This document shows positions 16,181 through 24,288 of a stretch of 64,000 bases of DNA, one piece after another. The DNA lies in the NCBI GenBank assembly GCA_030694465.1, contig JAUXYJ010000054.1, forward strand, positions 310,001 through 374,000. The letters are read 5' to 3'. Both the position numbers and the translations under genes were made by a program. Below the pieces are notes generated by a model. That model did no database searches. It was not told the origin of the DNA and saw only the letters and a list, made by a program, of their open reading frames with translations. Numbering within the stretch: position 1 is the stretch's first letter; every line of letters starts with the position of its first letter. Source of the DNA: Deltaproteobacteria bacterium (lineage in GTDB: Bacteria > Myxococcota_A > Polyangia > Polyangiales > Ga0077539).

Positions 16181-17827
16181 ATGGCAGCCCAAGACTCGAC
16201 ACAATCAAGCGACGCCCCGAGCAGTGACCTCGAGGGCATGATGCAACTGCGCCGCGAAAAAGCTGAGAGGTGGAAGCTCCTCGGATTTGGAGCATTTGCC
16301 AACGACACGGGGCCGTTGCATTCGATCGCATCGATCACTGCGTTGCACGAGGCAGACGACGCCGAGACGCTTGAGAAGCTCAAAACTGAGAATGTGGCCT
16401 ATCGTGTCGCGGGCCGAGTGATGCTCTCGCGTGGTCAGGGCAAGCTAAAATTTATCAATCTCCGAGATGGTTCGGGCGAGATCCAGCTCTTTATCTCCAA
16501 GCGCGAAGTGCCGGACACAATCTGGACTCTGCTCGACGAGATCGATGTGGGAGACATCGTGCGTGCCGATGGACTCGTGATGCGGACCAAGACCGGGCAG
16601 CTCTCGATCATGGTGCAGAATCTCAAGCCACTCACCAAGGCCCTGCGTCCCATCGCCAAACACGATGGTGTTGAAGATGTCGAGGTTCGCTATCGCCAGC
16701 GTTATCGCGACCTCATCGAGAACCATGACGAGGTCGCGACACGGTTTCGTGCGCGCTCGTTGATTGTGCAAGCCATGAGGGACTTCTACTCGCAGCGCGA
16801 TTTCATGGAGGTCGAGACGCCGATGCTGCATCCGCTCCGAGGCGGCGCGACGGCGAGGCCCTTCTCGACCCATCACAACGCGTTGGACGTAAACCTCTAT
16901 TTGCGGATCGCCCCTGAGCTCTATCTCAAGCGGCTCGTCGTGGGTGGTTTTGATCGCGTGTTCGAGATCGGTCGGAGCTTTCGCAACGAAGGCGTGAGCG
17001 TCCGACACAACCCCGAATTCACGATGCTCGAGAGCTATCAAGCCTACGCGACGTACCACGACGTGATGGACAGCACTGAGGCCCTCTTGCGAGACGTTGA
17101 TGCGCGTTTGCTCGCACGTTTTGCAGCATATGGAGAGAACCGAGCGTTCACATTCGATCACTTCGAGCGCCGCACGATGATCTCACTAGTGCGTGAGGTC
17201 GTCGTCGAAAAGCACGCTTCGATCGGGTCTGCATGGGCGCTGCTCGGCGGCACGGGCGACTATCGCGATGCACAGCGCGCTGCGCTCGCCGACAGCTCGC
17301 TCTCGCCCGCCGAGCACAGCCTGATCAAACGCGCGCGGACTGCCGGAGAGCTGCTGTTTTCGCTCTACGAACTGCTCGCAGAGCCTTCGCTCACCACGCG
17401 CTACCGCACGCCCGATGGGACCCAATCGGTTCCGGTCTTCGTGATGGACCACCCGCTCGACACTTCGCCACTCGCGCGCCAGATGGACCCCGAGAGACAG
17501 CGCGAGATCTATGGCGAAATCGAGGTCACGCTCTGCGATCGCTTCGAGCTGTTCATCGATGGACGCGAGCTGTGCAATGCCTTCTCAGAGCTCAACGATC
17601 CGATGGATCAGGCTCAGCGATTTCGCGGGCAGCTCGAGAACCGCAAGAGCGGCGACGATGAGGCCATGGACTATGACGCGGACTACATCCGTGCGCTTGA
17701 GTTCGGTATGCCACCCGCCGCCGGATTTGGGATCGGCGTGGACCGCTTGGTGATGCTCTTGACTGGGGCCAAATCAATCCGGGACGTGTTGCTCTTTCCG
17801 GCCATGCGGCCTGAGGGAGCGGTCTGA
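16181..17827 (+). CDS. lysS: Lysyl-tRNA synthetase, class II
   Basis: 548 aa. It charges tRNA-Lys with lysine. The N-terminal OB-fold anticodon-binding domain (about 60-175) contains AGRVMLSRGQGKLKFINLRD. The class II core follows: motif 1 region FMEVETPMLHPLRGGATARP, motif 2 FEIGRSFRNEGVSVRHNPEF followed by TMLESYQAYA, and motif 3 GFGIGVDRLVMLLTGAKSIR followed by DVLLFPAMRPE. It is slightly longer than the typical 500 aa because of extra residues around the middle of the catalytic domain (for example after SPLARQMDP). The start is the ATG at 16181. A LolC/E-type permease gene begins 4 bp after its stop, so lysS, permease and lolD may share a transcript. Confidence 0.97.
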   Translation: MAAQDSTQSSDAPSSDLEGMMQLRREKAERWKLLGFGAFANDTGPLHSIASITALHEADDAETLEKLKTENVAYRVAGRVMLSRGQGKLKFINLRDGSGEIQLFISKREVPDTIWTLLDEIDVGDIVRADGLVMRTKTGQLSIMVQNLKPLTKALRPIAKHDGVEDVEVRYRQRYRDLIENHDEVATRFRARSLIVQAMRDFYSQRDFMEVETPMLHPLRGGATARPFSTHHNALDVNLYLRIAPELYLKRLVVGGFDRVFEIGRSFRNEGVSVRHNPEFTMLESYQAYATYHDVMDSTEALLRDVDARLLARFAAYGENRAFTFDHFERRTMISLVREVVVEKHASIGSAWALLGGTGDYRDAQRAALADSSLSPAEHSLIKRARTAGELLFSLYELLAEPSLTTRYRTPDGTQSVPVFVMDHPLDTSPLARQMDPERQREIYGEIEVTLCDRFELFIDGRELCNAFSELNDPMDQAQRFRGQLENRKSGDDEAMDYDADYIRALEFGMPPAAGFGIGVDRLVMLLTGAKSIRDVLLFPAMRPEGAV

Positions 17828-17831
17828 GTCC

Positions 17832-19553
17832 ATGCAGTTTTTTCGACTGCTCTGGCTGCGCGGCAATGTCCTTGTCCCCGCTTGCTTCGCGCTTGGAGCA
17901 GTTGTCGCTTTAGTCGCGCTCGTTCAGCACGTTTTACTGCGTCGGCGAAGCGCGCTGGTGCGCGGGATCGCGGACTCTCTTGCGACCCTCGGTTTGGCGC
18001 TGACTGCCAAGTTCGCGGTCGCGGCTTCGCTCCAATTGTTGCGGCTTGAGCCCGAGGTTCATCCGCTGCGGCCAGCTTCCATGCGGCTGCTCGCGATCGG
18101 GCTCTTGATCGAAGCGTTCTTGGTCTCATCGTTCGTGTGGTTGCCCAAGCTCTTCGATGGCCTTGAGCGAACGACCGGCGCAATGCTCGTGGCGGTGCGG
18201 CAACTCCGCGCTCGAAAGAGCGGCTTTTTGACAGCGATTTCGTTCCTAGCCTTTCTTGGTGTTGGCCTGAGCTCTTTTGGTCTCTGCCTCACAATCTCGG
18301 TCATGGCTGGGTTCGGAAACGATCTCAAACACAAGATCCTTGGTAACAACGCCCACGTCGTGATCGACGTCGAGCGCGGCGGATTTACCAACTGGCGCCC
18401 TCTGGTGGACCGCATCCGCACTCTCCCCGGAGTGACAACCGCGACGGCCCTTGTACAGGGCGAAGTGATGATCACGTCGCAGACGAATCTGTCCGGTGTT
18501 CTCCTCCGCGGGATCGATCCCGAGGCACGAGGCACCGCGGACAACCTCCGTCGCGAGCTCATTCGTGGGCGCATGGAGTACCTCCAAGAGCCATCCCGGC
18601 TCCTGGAGCCCAGCTACGAGGACACCCGGCCGCTCACACCCCGGGACACAGAGCGCCCTCAAGCCACCACGGCGCCCCGTCCAGCGGCCCGCGGGCTCCC
18701 ATCAGGGGTGGCACCGCTCCCTCCGCCTCCAACGCCGTCACCAGGCTCCTACGTCCTCCCGGGACTGATCATCGGGCGCGAGCTCGCGTCTAATCTTCAT
18801 CTGCAGGTGGGCGACGAAGTGCGCGCAGTGTCCCCGTTTGGGGGAATGATCACTCCTGCGGGCCCCCTCCCGAAGACCCAGAGCTTTCGAATCGCTGGGA
18901 TTTTCTATACGGGAATGTACGAGTACGACACCAAGTACGCGTTCCTGACCATCCGCGACGCGCAGTCGTTTTTTAACTATCGCGACAACGAAGTGTCGAG
19001 CATTGAGGTCCAAGTAAGCGATGTCGATAACGCCGAAAATGTCGCGCGAGCGATCGCGCCCATTGCCCGCCCGCAGTCACTGCGGGTTCGGGATTGGCAA
19101 GAGCTCAACCGCAACTTGTTTCGAGCGCTTAAGCTCGAGAAGCTCATGATGTTTGTGTTGCTCGGCGTAGCGATTTTTGTGGCTAGTTTTGCAGTCCTTG
19201 CGACGCTCTTGCTGCTCGTGATGGAGAAGGGCCGAGAGATCGCCCTTCTCAAAGCGCTCGGTGCAACCGATGGCTTTGTGGCCCGCGTATTTGTGTTCGT
19301 TGGGCTCTTGATTGGTCTGGTCGGCGCGACGCTTGGGGCAGGGACTGCGCTCATGGTGTGCACGCTGGTGCAAAAGCTAGGAGTACCGCTCGACCCCGAG
19401 GTTTATTACATCGACCGATTGCCAGTCCACGTGACCGCTTCGGACTTCGGAATGATTTGGCTCATCGCCGTTGGGGTGTGCTTGTTGGCTACGATTCTTC
19501 CCGCGATTCTTGCTGCGAGAATGCGCCCCGTTGAAGGAATGCGATTCGGATGA
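17832..19553 (+). CDS. LolC/LolE-type lipoprotein-releasing ABC permease with N-terminal extension
   Basis: 573 aa, against about 400-415 for classical LolC/E. The LolCDE system extracts lipoproteins from the inner membrane and hands them to LolA. The core begins around residue 115: ARKSGFLTAISFLAFLGVGL and TISVMAGFGNDLKHKILGNN are characteristic. A large periplasmic domain (to about 440) carries a Pro-rich insertion near residues 270-310, and three C-terminal helices follow, with FAVLATLLLLVMEKGREIAL and the end motif ILPAILAARMRPVEGMRFG. Before the core lie about 110 extra residues with three predicted membrane helices. Start at ATG 17832. Its stop overlaps the ATPase gene (ATGA). Only one permease gene is present, so it may work as a homodimer. 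Confidence 0.88.
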   Translation: MQFFRLLWLRGNVLVPACFALGAVVALVALVQHVLLRRRSALVRGIADSLATLGLALTAKFAVAASLQLLRLEPEVHPLRPASMRLLAIGLLIEAFLVSSFVWLPKLFDGLERTTGAMLVAVRQLRARKSGFLTAISFLAFLGVGLSSFGLCLTISVMAGFGNDLKHKILGNNAHVVIDVERGGFTNWRPLVDRIRTLPGVTTATALVQGEVMITSQTNLSGVLLRGIDPEARGTADNLRRELIRGRMEYLQEPSRLLEPSYEDTRPLTPRDTERPQATTAPRPAARGLPSGVAPLPPPPTPSPGSYVLPGLIIGRELASNLHLQVGDEVRAVSPFGGMITPAGPLPKTQSFRIAGIFYTGMYEYDTKYAFLTIRDAQSFFNYRDNEVSSIEVQVSDVDNAENVARAIAPIARPQSLRVRDWQELNRNLFRALKLEKLMMFVLLGVAIFVASFAVLATLLLLVMEKGREIALLKALGATDGFVARVFVFVGLLIGLVGATLGAGTALMVCTLVQKLGVPLDPEVYYIDRLPVHVTASDFGMIWLIAVGVCLLATILPAILAARMRPVEGMRFG

Positions 19554-20308
19554 TTGAAACCGCTCCACGTCCACTGATTGAGGTCGCAGACCTTCGAAAA
19601 ATCTATACGCAAGAGGGCAAAGACCTCGAGGTGCTCAAGGGCGTCACCCTACGCATTGACTACGGCGAGATGGTCTCGGTTGTTGGTCGTTCGGGCGCAG
19701 GCAAGAGCACACTCTTGCATCTCTTCGGCACGCTGGATCGCCCCTCCGGCGGCACGCTGATCTTCAACGGCCAGTCCGTTGATCAGCTCTCAAGCAAAGA
19801 GCTGGCTGCGCTCCGCAACGAAATGATCGGGTTCGTCTTTCAGTTTCACCACTTGTTGCCAGAGTTTACTGCGCTCGAAAACGTGATGATGCCTGGGATT
19901 ATCCGCGGTGAATCACGTCAAGCCCTACAGCTGCGCGCGAGTGAACTGCTTGAGCGAGTCAATCTTGGCGCGCGGATGCTCCATCGCCCCAGCGAGATGT
20001 CCGGCGGCGAACAACAACGCGTAGCGCTCGCGCGAGCGCTCATCATGCGTCCCAAACTGCTCCTCGCCGACGAGCCCACGGGCAACCTCGACACCGAGAA
20101 CAGTGACCGAATGCACGAGCTGTTTTTCTCGCTCAATCGCGAGCTCGGCACGACGATGGTCATCGTGACCCACAACGAGCGATTGGCTCAACAAATGCCC
20201 CGAGTGGTCACCATGCGTGACGGGCGCGTCTTGGACGACTGCCCCGGTCAGACGTACGCGCCGTATCAGCCAGCCGCCGAACCGGTCAGCGACTCGCCCG
20301 CTTCATAA
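19550..20308 (+). CDS. lolD: LolD-type ABC transporter ATPase
   Basis: 252 aa. Walker A VGRSGAGKSTLLHLFG, Q-loop region VFQFHHLLPEFTALENVMMP, signature MSGGEQQRVALARAL, Walker B LLLADEPTGNLD, and H-loop VIVTHNERL are all intact. The Q-loop sequence FQFHHLLPEFTALENVMMP is the LolD-specific form. It energises the permease encoded immediately upstream (4-nt overlap). Its last 23 nt overlap, tail to tail, with the 3' end of a minus-strand gene. Confidence 0.95.
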   Translation: MIETAPRPLIEVADLRKIYTQEGKDLEVLKGVTLRIDYGEMVSVVGRSGAGKSTLLHLFGTLDRPSGGTLIFNGQSVDQLSSKELAALRNEMIGFVFQFHHLLPEFTALENVMMPGIIRGESRQALQLRASELLERVNLGARMLHRPSEMSGGEQQRVALARALIMRPKLLLADEPTGNLDTENSDRMHELFFSLNRELGTTMVIVTHNERLAQQMPRVVTMRDGRVLDDCPGQTYAPYQPAAEPVSDSPAS

Positions 20309-20780
20309 CGGCCTGCATGCGTGCAGAAAAATGAGGGATCTCGGGAAACTTGGTGGTGAGCCAGGCGATCGCGGTCACCCGGTCGTCAAAGACCTTCGCC
20401 ACGGCAGATCGCGCGACCGTCATGAGCGCTCCAGTGAGCACTGAGCGCACGATGATCGCTCGAAATCCGCCCATTGGAACGACCGCAGCGCTCACCCACG
20501 AGAGCCCCTCAAGCTCGCGTTGCATGAGCTGAATCATTTCGCGAAGCTCGTTGGCCTGATTGCTGTGGATGGTGTCTGTGTCCATGCAATGCAACACCGC
20601 CGTGGCGCTGGGAAACGCGCGCACGTTGCGACGGATCACTCGCACCAGGGTGCCAAGCTCAGAGACCGTCGGGGGCCGGGTGAAGTGCCCTGCGATCAGC
20701 CCATTGTCTGAGGCGAGGCCCATGTCAGGCAGGTCCAAATCCATGGGCTTAATGGAAACGGCACCTGATTGAGAACTCAC
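20286..20780 (-). CDS. Uncharacterised 164-aa cytoplasmic protein
   Basis: From the GTG at 20780 it encodes about 164 aa; in-frame sequence to 20837 is less convincing. It begins with GLIAGHFTRPPTVSELGTLV and continues with alternating strands and helices (TAVLHCMDTDTIHSNQANEL, VSAAVVPMGGFRAIIVRSVL). It contains no signal, membrane helix or catalytic motif that I recognise. The pattern is reminiscent of the small STAS-like or single-domain regulatory folds common in myxobacteria, but that is only an impression. It converges on lolD with a 23-nt coding overlap and is divergent from rpsT. Confidence 0.6.
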   Translation of the reverse strand: MSSQSGAVSIKPMDLDLPDMGLASDNGLIAGHFTRPPTVSELGTLVRVIRRNVRAFPSATAVLHCMDTDTIHSNQANELREMIQLMQRELEGLSWVSAAVVPMGGFRAIIVRSVLTGALMTVARSAVAKVFDDRVTAIAWLTTKFPEIPHFSARMQAVMKRASR

Positions 20781-20862
20781 GGCAGACCTACGGCTATCAC
20801 AGAAGTGAAGCATCCAGTTGACGATAATCGCGGGCAAATTGCTTTGGCCCCGTCAGGTACGC

Positions 20863-20891
20863 TTGACGCGACACGAGGCATCAGTTAACCC
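20863..20891 (+). promoter_or_regulatory. Candidate sigma-70 promoter for rpsT
   Basis: TTGACG (20863-20868), 17-bp spacer, GTTAAC (20886-20891). The -35 is near consensus and the -10 matches in the central TAA. It would start transcription near 20898 and give a leader of about 200 nt before the GTG start. Confidence 0.35.
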
Positions 20892-20923
20892 TTCGCGCCC
20901 CGGTGCTTTTCGGCGGTGTTCGT

Positions 20924-20946
20924 GTCTCCACCATTCGTGGACACAT
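20924..20946 (+). other. Hairpin in the predicted rpsT leader
   Basis: GTGT-CT-CCAC, loop CATTC, GTGG-ACAC: an 8-bp stem with a 2-nt bulge and a 5-nt loop, about 26 nt after the predicted transcription start. S20 is known to repress its own translation in E. coli, so a structured leader is plausible; a role here is inferred only from position. Confidence 0.3.
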
Positions 20947-21099
20947 GAAGCGGCTGTGAGCACGAGCTTTTGGCTGACATTTTGGCTAAGAACTCGTCGC
21001 CCACCTTCGACAGAACAGCAATCGATCCGGAACCAGTTGAACGCTGATCACCTAAATTCCATGAGGATCTGGTGACTGGCATAATGAGGAGTTGAATTC

Positions 21100-21369
21100 G
21101 TGGCCAATCATTCATCCGCCGAGAAGCGCAATCGGCAGCGTATCGTTCGCACCCTTCGTAACCGAAGCATCACAACCGGTGTTCGCACCTTGGTAAAGAA
21201 GGTCCGTGCTGCGATTGCAAAGGGTGACACCGTTGCAGCAGAGGAAGCCCTCAAGAGCGCGACCTCGCACCTGGACTCCGCGGTTTCCAAGGGTGTCATG
21301 CACCGGCGCACCGCATCTCGCTCGATCTCGCGTCTCAACGCGAGCGTTGTAGGCGCCAAGAAGGCCTGA
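21100..21369 (+). CDS. rpsT: 30S ribosomal protein S20
   Basis: 89 aa, Lys/Arg-rich. It opens ANHSSAEKRNRQRIVRTLRN and contains SITTGVRTLVKKVRAAIAKG and a C-terminal HRRTASRSISRLNASVVGAK, all characteristic of S20, which binds 16S rRNA early in 30S assembly. The start is a GTG at 21100, preceded by GAGGAG at about 21085. GTG (or UUG) starts are known for rpsT and fit translational autocontrol. It is monocistronic here, converging on the CAP-domain gene. Confidence 0.97.
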   Translation: MANHSSAEKRNRQRIVRTLRNRSITTGVRTLVKKVRAAIAKGDTVAAEEALKSATSHLDSAVSKGVMHRRTASRSISRLNASVVGAKKA

Positions 21370-21444
21370 GCCTGCCACGGATACCCACAGGGACAGCGGG
21401 AGGCGTGGGGCGCTGCCCATCAGAGCGTCGCTCTACCGCGGGTA

Positions 21445-22488
21445 TCACGGACTGGCCAACGATACGTGTCGGCCAAAGAGCTCAACGACGTACCATTGGT
21501 CGTTGTCGTACGCGATCCCAATGCCGACATGGTCGAGCTGAGGATCCATACGAATGGCTTGGTGCGCAGGGCTCTGTGACAGACGCTGAAAAGCGAGCTC
21601 AAGCGAGGCTGCACGCACGATGTTCTCACCGAGACGTGCGGCACGGATGCCGTCGTGTCTCAGTCGTTGGTCTGGGGCATCTTCAAGCGGTGAGAGTCGA
21701 TGGGCGACAGAGTGGCTCGCCGCAAGCTCGTTTGCACGACGCGACGATGCCTCATTGAGGATCGGGTCCGGCAGCACTGGCAGTCGATGGAGGCAGCCAC
21801 GAAGCTCATTGAGCGCGTGGCGCCATGCGACACCATCTTGAGCTCGAAGGTGGCTCTCGCAAACCGGAGCTTGAGCGCCGATCTCCCACATCGCCCAAGG
21901 AGCAGGCCCCTGACCATCGTCCAAGACCAACTGGATTCGCCAAGACGCGTCACCGCGTAGGTTTGCGCCCTGGTCCAAGCGGCCTCGCTGTGACTCTCCT
22001 TCGCTTGACTGCGCGACCCAAGTCCCTGCCGTGTTTGCGTGCGGGTGGGCAACCGTCACGAAGACCTCGGAGGTGCGGTCCCGTCGCGCTTGGCGTACGA
22101 GCGTTGCGGGGGCGAGCCGCGGGGTCACAACAAGGGCCGTGCGCCCCCCTGATTGGCTCATCGCGCAGCGAGCGACTGTGGGCCCAAGATGTTGTTGACT
22201 AAGCCAGAGCTCCAGAGCGCTTCTGACCGCGGCCCCATCGCCCCGCCCAACCCATCTGCGCAACGAAGGAACGGGGATCCCACGCGCTCGAGCGATGGAC
22301 TCCAGCTCGGTAATGGATGGACGAGCTTCGTCTGAGAGGCTCATCGCAGCGGCAGATTCGAGCCTCAAATCTGGGACACAGTACCGGGCGAGCCAAGCGG
22401 GAGTCTCCGCAGGATGATGCTGCGCATAGCCAGTCGAAGGGGTCAGCCCGAGGTGGATCAGAGTAGCAATGGCGACCCGTCGAAGCAT
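21445..22488 (-). CDS. Secreted CAP/SCP-domain protein
   Basis: About 347 aa from the ATG at 22488 (an in-frame extension to 22572 lacks signal-peptide character). MLRRVAIATLIHLGLTPSTGYAQ is a signal peptide. The C-terminal 120 residues show the CAP (SCP/YkwD) pattern: ALNELRGCLHRLPVLPDPIL, ANELAASHSVAHRLSP, a GENIVRA block, SPAHQAIRMDPQLDHVGIGI, and YVVELFG at the end. The N-terminal 200 residues have no family I recognise. CAP proteins are secreted and of diverse, often unknown, function; some bind cell-wall material or lipids. The conserved cavity His residues appear present (ASHSVAH, SPAH). Confidence 0.8.
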   Translation of the reverse strand: MLRRVAIATLIHLGLTPSTGYAQHHPAETPAWLARYCVPDLRLESAAAMSLSDEARPSITELESIARARGIPVPSLRRWVGRGDGAAVRSALELWLSQQHLGPTVARCAMSQSGGRTALVVTPRLAPATLVRQARRDRTSEVFVTVAHPHANTAGTWVAQSSEGESQRGRLDQGANLRGDASWRIQLVLDDGQGPAPWAMWEIGAQAPVCESHLRAQDGVAWRHALNELRGCLHRLPVLPDPILNEASSRRANELAASHSVAHRLSPLEDAPDQRLRHDGIRAARLGENIVRAASLELAFQRLSQSPAHQAIRMDPQLDHVGIGIAYDNDQWYVVELFGRHVSLASP

Positions 22489-22738
22489 TGAAACTCTGGA
22501 CGCTATAACGCGAGCGCGAAGGGATCGAGTTTGCGACAGAAATTCCCCGGGATGATTGCCGTGTTTGGTCACGATCGCGTATACGAAGGGAGCTACAGTT
22601 TCGGATGCCCCGGCGGCACTTGGTCAGTCCATTCAGTCGCCCACGAGGTTCCGATTTTTTGCCTTATTGTTGAGACGGCATTGCGTTCGGTACGAAGAAT
22701 TTGCCTGCTCAAATCGTTCGATCAAGGAGTTCTCCATC

Positions 22739-23674
22739 GTGAAGAGCAACAAACCTGTTGGGTGTCTCGTGGGCGCCCTGTTGTCGATTGCATCCACCGC
22801 CAACGCACAGTCTGCGCCTCCCGCTGCGGGTGCTCCAGCGCCACAGCCCGCCACCGAGAGCCCTCCGCCGCAACCCAGCAGCCAAGACCAAAACGCAACG
22901 GTCTCAGACAACGCTCGCGTGAACGCTGCGACCACGGGTCCCGAGTCTCTGCCATTGCACTCGCCCGATCGACTGCTCATGCGAGATGTCGGCTCTACGC
23001 TGAGCCTTGGTTGGCGTATGTGGGGTGCTGCAGTACCAACCTTTATTATTGGCCTCTTTGCCAAAGTTGAGGGCGATTGGGCTGGCGGCGGCGGGTTGGT
23101 CACTGGCCCAGAGCTGGTCTATCGCAATGGCGCCGTCGACATCGTGTTGGGCGTGCAGTACGTGGGTTATTACTCGGGCTACGGGCACCTCCGCGGGATC
23201 AACGAGCCTGTGAGCGCGACCGAGCAGATCAAGGCTGATTTGTGGTCGATCCAGTTCACGTCGCACTTCTTGTACGGCATCCGCGCGGGTCGCTATTTTG
23301 AGTTTCAAATCGGCGCTGGGATCGGTGCCGGTTTCATCGGCGGAACACTCAATCGCTACCAAGCACGACAGACCGCAGATGGCAGCTTTGAGGCCTGTCT
23401 CCAGTCTGACGCCGTGCCGATTGAGCCCTGCAACAGCCGGGTCAACAACCATTTTGCAGCCTCGCGAAACGCGCAAGGGCAGGGCTCCGGGGGTTACCAA
23501 GAGAACAACTGGATCACCAACGGCGGGGGCTACGTCCCGCTCATCATGCCGTGGCTCTCGCTCCCACACATGGCGTTTCACTTTCGACCGCACCGCCATT
23601 TCGATTTTCGAGTCGAGGGCGGCTACAATCTCATTGGCTTCTACGGCGGCGGATCGATGCACTATGTGTTCTAA
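22739..23674 (+). CDS. Predicted outer-membrane beta-barrel protein
   Basis: 311 aa from a GTG at 22739 behind AAGGAG; the ATG at 22556 is in frame but precedes a non-coding-like stretch. KSNKPVGCLVGALLSIASTA followed by NAQS is a signal peptide with a clear cleavage site. A Pro/Ala/Gln-rich linker (about 25-60) follows. From about residue 75 the sequence alternates polar and aromatic residues in strand-length blocks (YRNGAVDIVLGVQYVGYYSG, GRYFEFQIGAGIGAGFIGGT), and it ends in GGGSMHYVF, a terminal Phe as expected for an outer-membrane barrel. Two Cys in an extracellular-type loop (EACLQSD...IEPCNSR) may form a disulfide. Function unknown. Confidence 0.8.
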   Translation: MKSNKPVGCLVGALLSIASTANAQSAPPAAGAPAPQPATESPPPQPSSQDQNATVSDNARVNAATTGPESLPLHSPDRLLMRDVGSTLSLGWRMWGAAVPTFIIGLFAKVEGDWAGGGGLVTGPELVYRNGAVDIVLGVQYVGYYSGYGHLRGINEPVSATEQIKADLWSIQFTSHFLYGIRAGRYFEFQIGAGIGAGFIGGTLNRYQARQTADGSFEACLQSDAVPIEPCNSRVNNHFAASRNAQGQGSGGYQENNWITNGGGYVPLIMPWLSLPHMAFHFRPHRHFDFRVEGGYNLIGFYGGGSMHYVF

Positions 23675-24253
23675 GCGGGCTTAGGGTCGTTAGAGGGAGA
23701 GCGGGGGGATCCGTGGGGGAGCACAGACACGTAACCTCGTCGCGGTCCCCGCCGTGTCAGGCACTTAGAGGTCGCGGCTCCGTTCGTGTGCGACAGCCAG
23801 TGTCCTCCACCCTGACGCTGTTGGAGTGCCCAGGGGCTGGCCCCCCATCATGACAATCCGTCCAAAGTTGTAGCTGAACGCGACACGGATGTCAGAGAGC
23901 AGCGCCCAACCAGCGGCTTGATTCTGTAGAATTGCAGCATTTCTACAGAGTATTTGCGCTATGGCACGGCGATTGAATGAGGCTGTGGCGGTCACCCCGA
24001 CCACCAGCTGTGGATCTGCTGGGTTTAGGCATTGAGTGGCGGCTCAAGACCTACAACAAAAGATCCACAACACTTACTTACTCACTGCTTAGATTCACTC
24101 TTTCATTGGCTTAGCTGCTTTCTTGAATAGCCTTTGATCGAAGGGCCCTTCGATCTTCTTATTTGCTCTCAAGGGAGAACAAAGCATCTCACGCTTATGT
24201 TCCCTCCAGCGCGCCTAAGAAGTTTAACTTGTCTTCACTCATGACAGTCTAAC
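23675..24253. other. Large A+T-richer intergenic region with inverted repeats and no convincing gene
   Basis: This is the left part of an 0.8-kb gap. A 79-codon minus-strand frame (23765-24004) has no ribosome-binding site and odd composition, so I do not call it a gene. It covers an inverted repeat: TCTGTAGAA at 23923-23931 and TTCTACAGA at 23941-23949 (perfect 9-bp arms, 9-nt loop). A second pair, TGTGGATCT at 24009-24017 and AGATCCACA at 24061-24069, has perfect 9-bp arms 43 bp apart. Each arm is 7/9 to the DnaA box. From 24060 to 24250 G+C falls to about 40-47%, against about 60% in the flanking genes. A 20-bp palindrome at 24136-24155 is listed separately. The region could be regulatory DNA, an RNA gene or decayed mobile DNA. 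Confidence 0.5.
24136..24155. repeat. Perfect 20-bp palindrome
   Basis: GATCGAAGGGCCCTTCGATC reads identically on both strands with no loop. It sits in the A+T-richer gap between the outer-membrane protein and the lipoprotein gene. A loop-free palindrome is more like a dimeric protein-binding site than an RNA hairpin. Confidence 0.8.
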
Positions 24254-24282
24254 TTGACCTTGCATTCTGGGACCGCGATACA
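24254..24282 (+). promoter_or_regulatory. Candidate sigma-70 promoter of a small RNA
   Basis: TTGACC (24254-24259), 17-bp spacer, GATACA (24277-24282). The -35 matches 5 of 6 consensus positions; the -10 matches ATA in the centre. Transcription would begin near 24289 and reach a strong terminator about 85 nt later. Confidence 0.35.
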
Positions 24283-24288
24283 CAATGC

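Larger units (their letters stand above)
20781..21099. other. 319-bp divergent gap upstream of rpsT
   Basis: No ORF with a credible start lies here. It holds the candidate rpsT promoter (20863-20891) and a hairpin in the predicted leader (20924-20946), both listed separately. A further TTGACG at 20818 has no matching -10. The start of the minus-strand unknown gene abuts the left edge. Confidence 0.5.

Noticed and set aside
23765..24004. 79-codon minus-strand ORF in the 23.7-24.4 kb gap
   Set aside because: No ribosome-binding site, no recognisable domain, and it overlaps an inverted repeat; too weak to call as a gene or pseudogene.
24009..24250. Chromosomal origin of replication
   Set aside because: Two inverted DnaA-box-like 9-mers (7/9) and A+T richness are present, but no dnaA/dnaN neighbours and no box cluster, so the evidence is too thin.
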